From the NCBI GenBank assembly GCA_037447655.1, contig JBBHKE010003004.1, positions 186,001 through 250,000 of the forward strand: a stretch of DNA of 64,000 bases, in the 5' to 3' direction. A program made the translations under genes and the position numbers. Below the pieces are notes generated by a model. It was given only the letters and a program-made list of their open reading frames with translations, was not told the origin of the DNA and did not search any database. This document shows, piece after piece, positions 63,654 to 64,000 of the stretch (its first letter is position 1; each line of letters starts with the position of its first letter). The stretch is from Zygnema cylindricum (lineage: Eukaryota > Streptophyta > Zygnematophyceae > Zygnematales > Zygnemataceae).

Positions 63654-64000
63654 ATGGAGGTCTCAAAGTTGCAGGTTATGGGCCCACCCTCTGGGGTGCC
63701 CATCTTCAATAAAATACGAGTCATATACATAAAAAGTATGATGACAAGAGCTCTATGTGAGGAACGATTATGGGGAATAGTGAGTGGACTGGTGAGGCGC
63801 CTATCAAGTCTTATCATCCCTTCAGGGTTTACAGGAAGGAGACTCACTAGAGATGCAGATCCATCTTCAAAAAAGGAGCCAAAAAAAGAGTAGATGGTCG
63901 ACAAAGGAAAAGAGGAAGAGACGATCACACCGATAGCAACCGGTCCAACATTTATGTCATCTATTCTGAGGAACGAGGAGAATGATATCGATTTGTAGGA
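63654..64000 (+). pseudogene. Copia-7 gag, N-terminal part
   Basis: ATG 63654 is inside the LTR (MEVSKLQVMGPPSGVPIFNK). It is similar to the other gags (MTRALCEERLWGIVSGLVRR). An in-frame TAG at about 63891 is followed by continued homology (ILRNEENDIDL). The window ends before the capsid core. Confidence 0.75.
63674..63686 (+). promoter_or_regulatory. Copia-7 primer-binding site (half-tRNA type)
   Basis: GGTTATGGGCCCA directly after the LTR terminus CA. Confidence 0.8.

Larger units (their letters stand above)
62648..63673 (+). repeat. Copia-7 5' LTR (1,026 bp)
   Basis: TGTAGAAATTAAAGG to GTCTCAAAGTTGCA. Same subfamily as solo LTR-A. Confidence 0.87.
62648..64000 (+). mobile_element. Copia-7, 5' part (runs off the window)
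   Basis: 5' LTR 62648-63673, primer site, and start of gag to the window end. The 5 bp left of the LTR are CCATC; the matching copy would be outside. Confidence 0.85.

Noticed and set aside
1-64000. CRISPR arrays, bacterial operons, Shine-Dalgarno sites, rRNA
   Set aside because: Nothing of the kind is visible; gene structure is eukaryotic with spliceosomal introns.

Overview
The window looks like nuclear DNA of a streptophyte, either a land plant or a charophyte alga. Evidence: a split plant-type ZFWD gene (CCCH zinc fingers plus WD40 repeats), a P-class pentatricopeptide-repeat (PPR) gene of about 798 residues, long AT-rich introns, and a dense nest of Ty1/Copia and chromodomain Ty3/Gypsy retrotransposons. 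The species cannot be named from the sequence. Low gene density and a Copia family primed by an internal part of the initiator tRNA suggest a non-flowering lineage, but that is only an inference.

Layout. 1-7.4 kb: the 5' six exons of a ZFWD gene on the minus strand; the last WD repeat lies beyond the left edge. 7.7-28 kb: sparsely genic DNA with a possible terminal exon, a family of small TA-flanked inverted-repeat elements (MITEs), a foldback element carrying two later insertions, a truncated Copia LTR, and the two-exon PPR gene at 20.45-23.73 kb. 28-64 kb: almost entirely nested retrotransposons. A Gypsy region (28,068-48,961, +) contains Copia-1 (33,432-45,969, -), which contains Copia-2 (38,816-45,209, -), plus solo LTR-A (46,378-47,425). 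Next come Copia-3 (to 54,036, -), and Copia-4 (+), which was hit by solo LTR-B (54,702-55,937) and by the miniature Copia-5 (56,910-61,267, -). Fragment Copia-6 (-) and Copia-7 (62,648 onward, +) end the window. I could read target-site duplications directly for Copia-1 (CCTCG), Copia-2 (ACCAT), solo LTR-A (GAAAT) and solo LTR-B (AAGAC), and an imperfect one for Copia-5. This gives a firm relative insertion order.

The most unusual biology is in the Copia family. (1) Every 5' LTR is followed by GGTTATGGGCC(CA) or a close variant, the complement of the anticodon arm of initiator tRNA-Met. This implies half-tRNA priming as in Drosophila copia and yeast Ty5. (2) The gag start codon lies inside the LTR, so the primer site is translated as Val-Met-Gly. 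(3) All LTRs except those of Copia-1 carry a long hairpin whose stem changes between subfamilies while its loop stays nearly constant. (4) Beside that hairpin, on the antisense strand, lies a tRNA-like A-box/B-box unit, in most cases ending in a T-run. (5) Two elements (Copia-3, Copia-5) have lost reverse transcriptase but keep open frames, Copia-5 as gag plus a strongly compressed pol remnant.

The host genes are ordinary: ZFWD proteins are presumed nuclear or RNA-linked scaffold proteins, and P-class PPR proteins are usually organellar RNA-binding factors. Nearly all retrotransposon coding regions carry stops or frameshifts and are annotated as pseudogenes.
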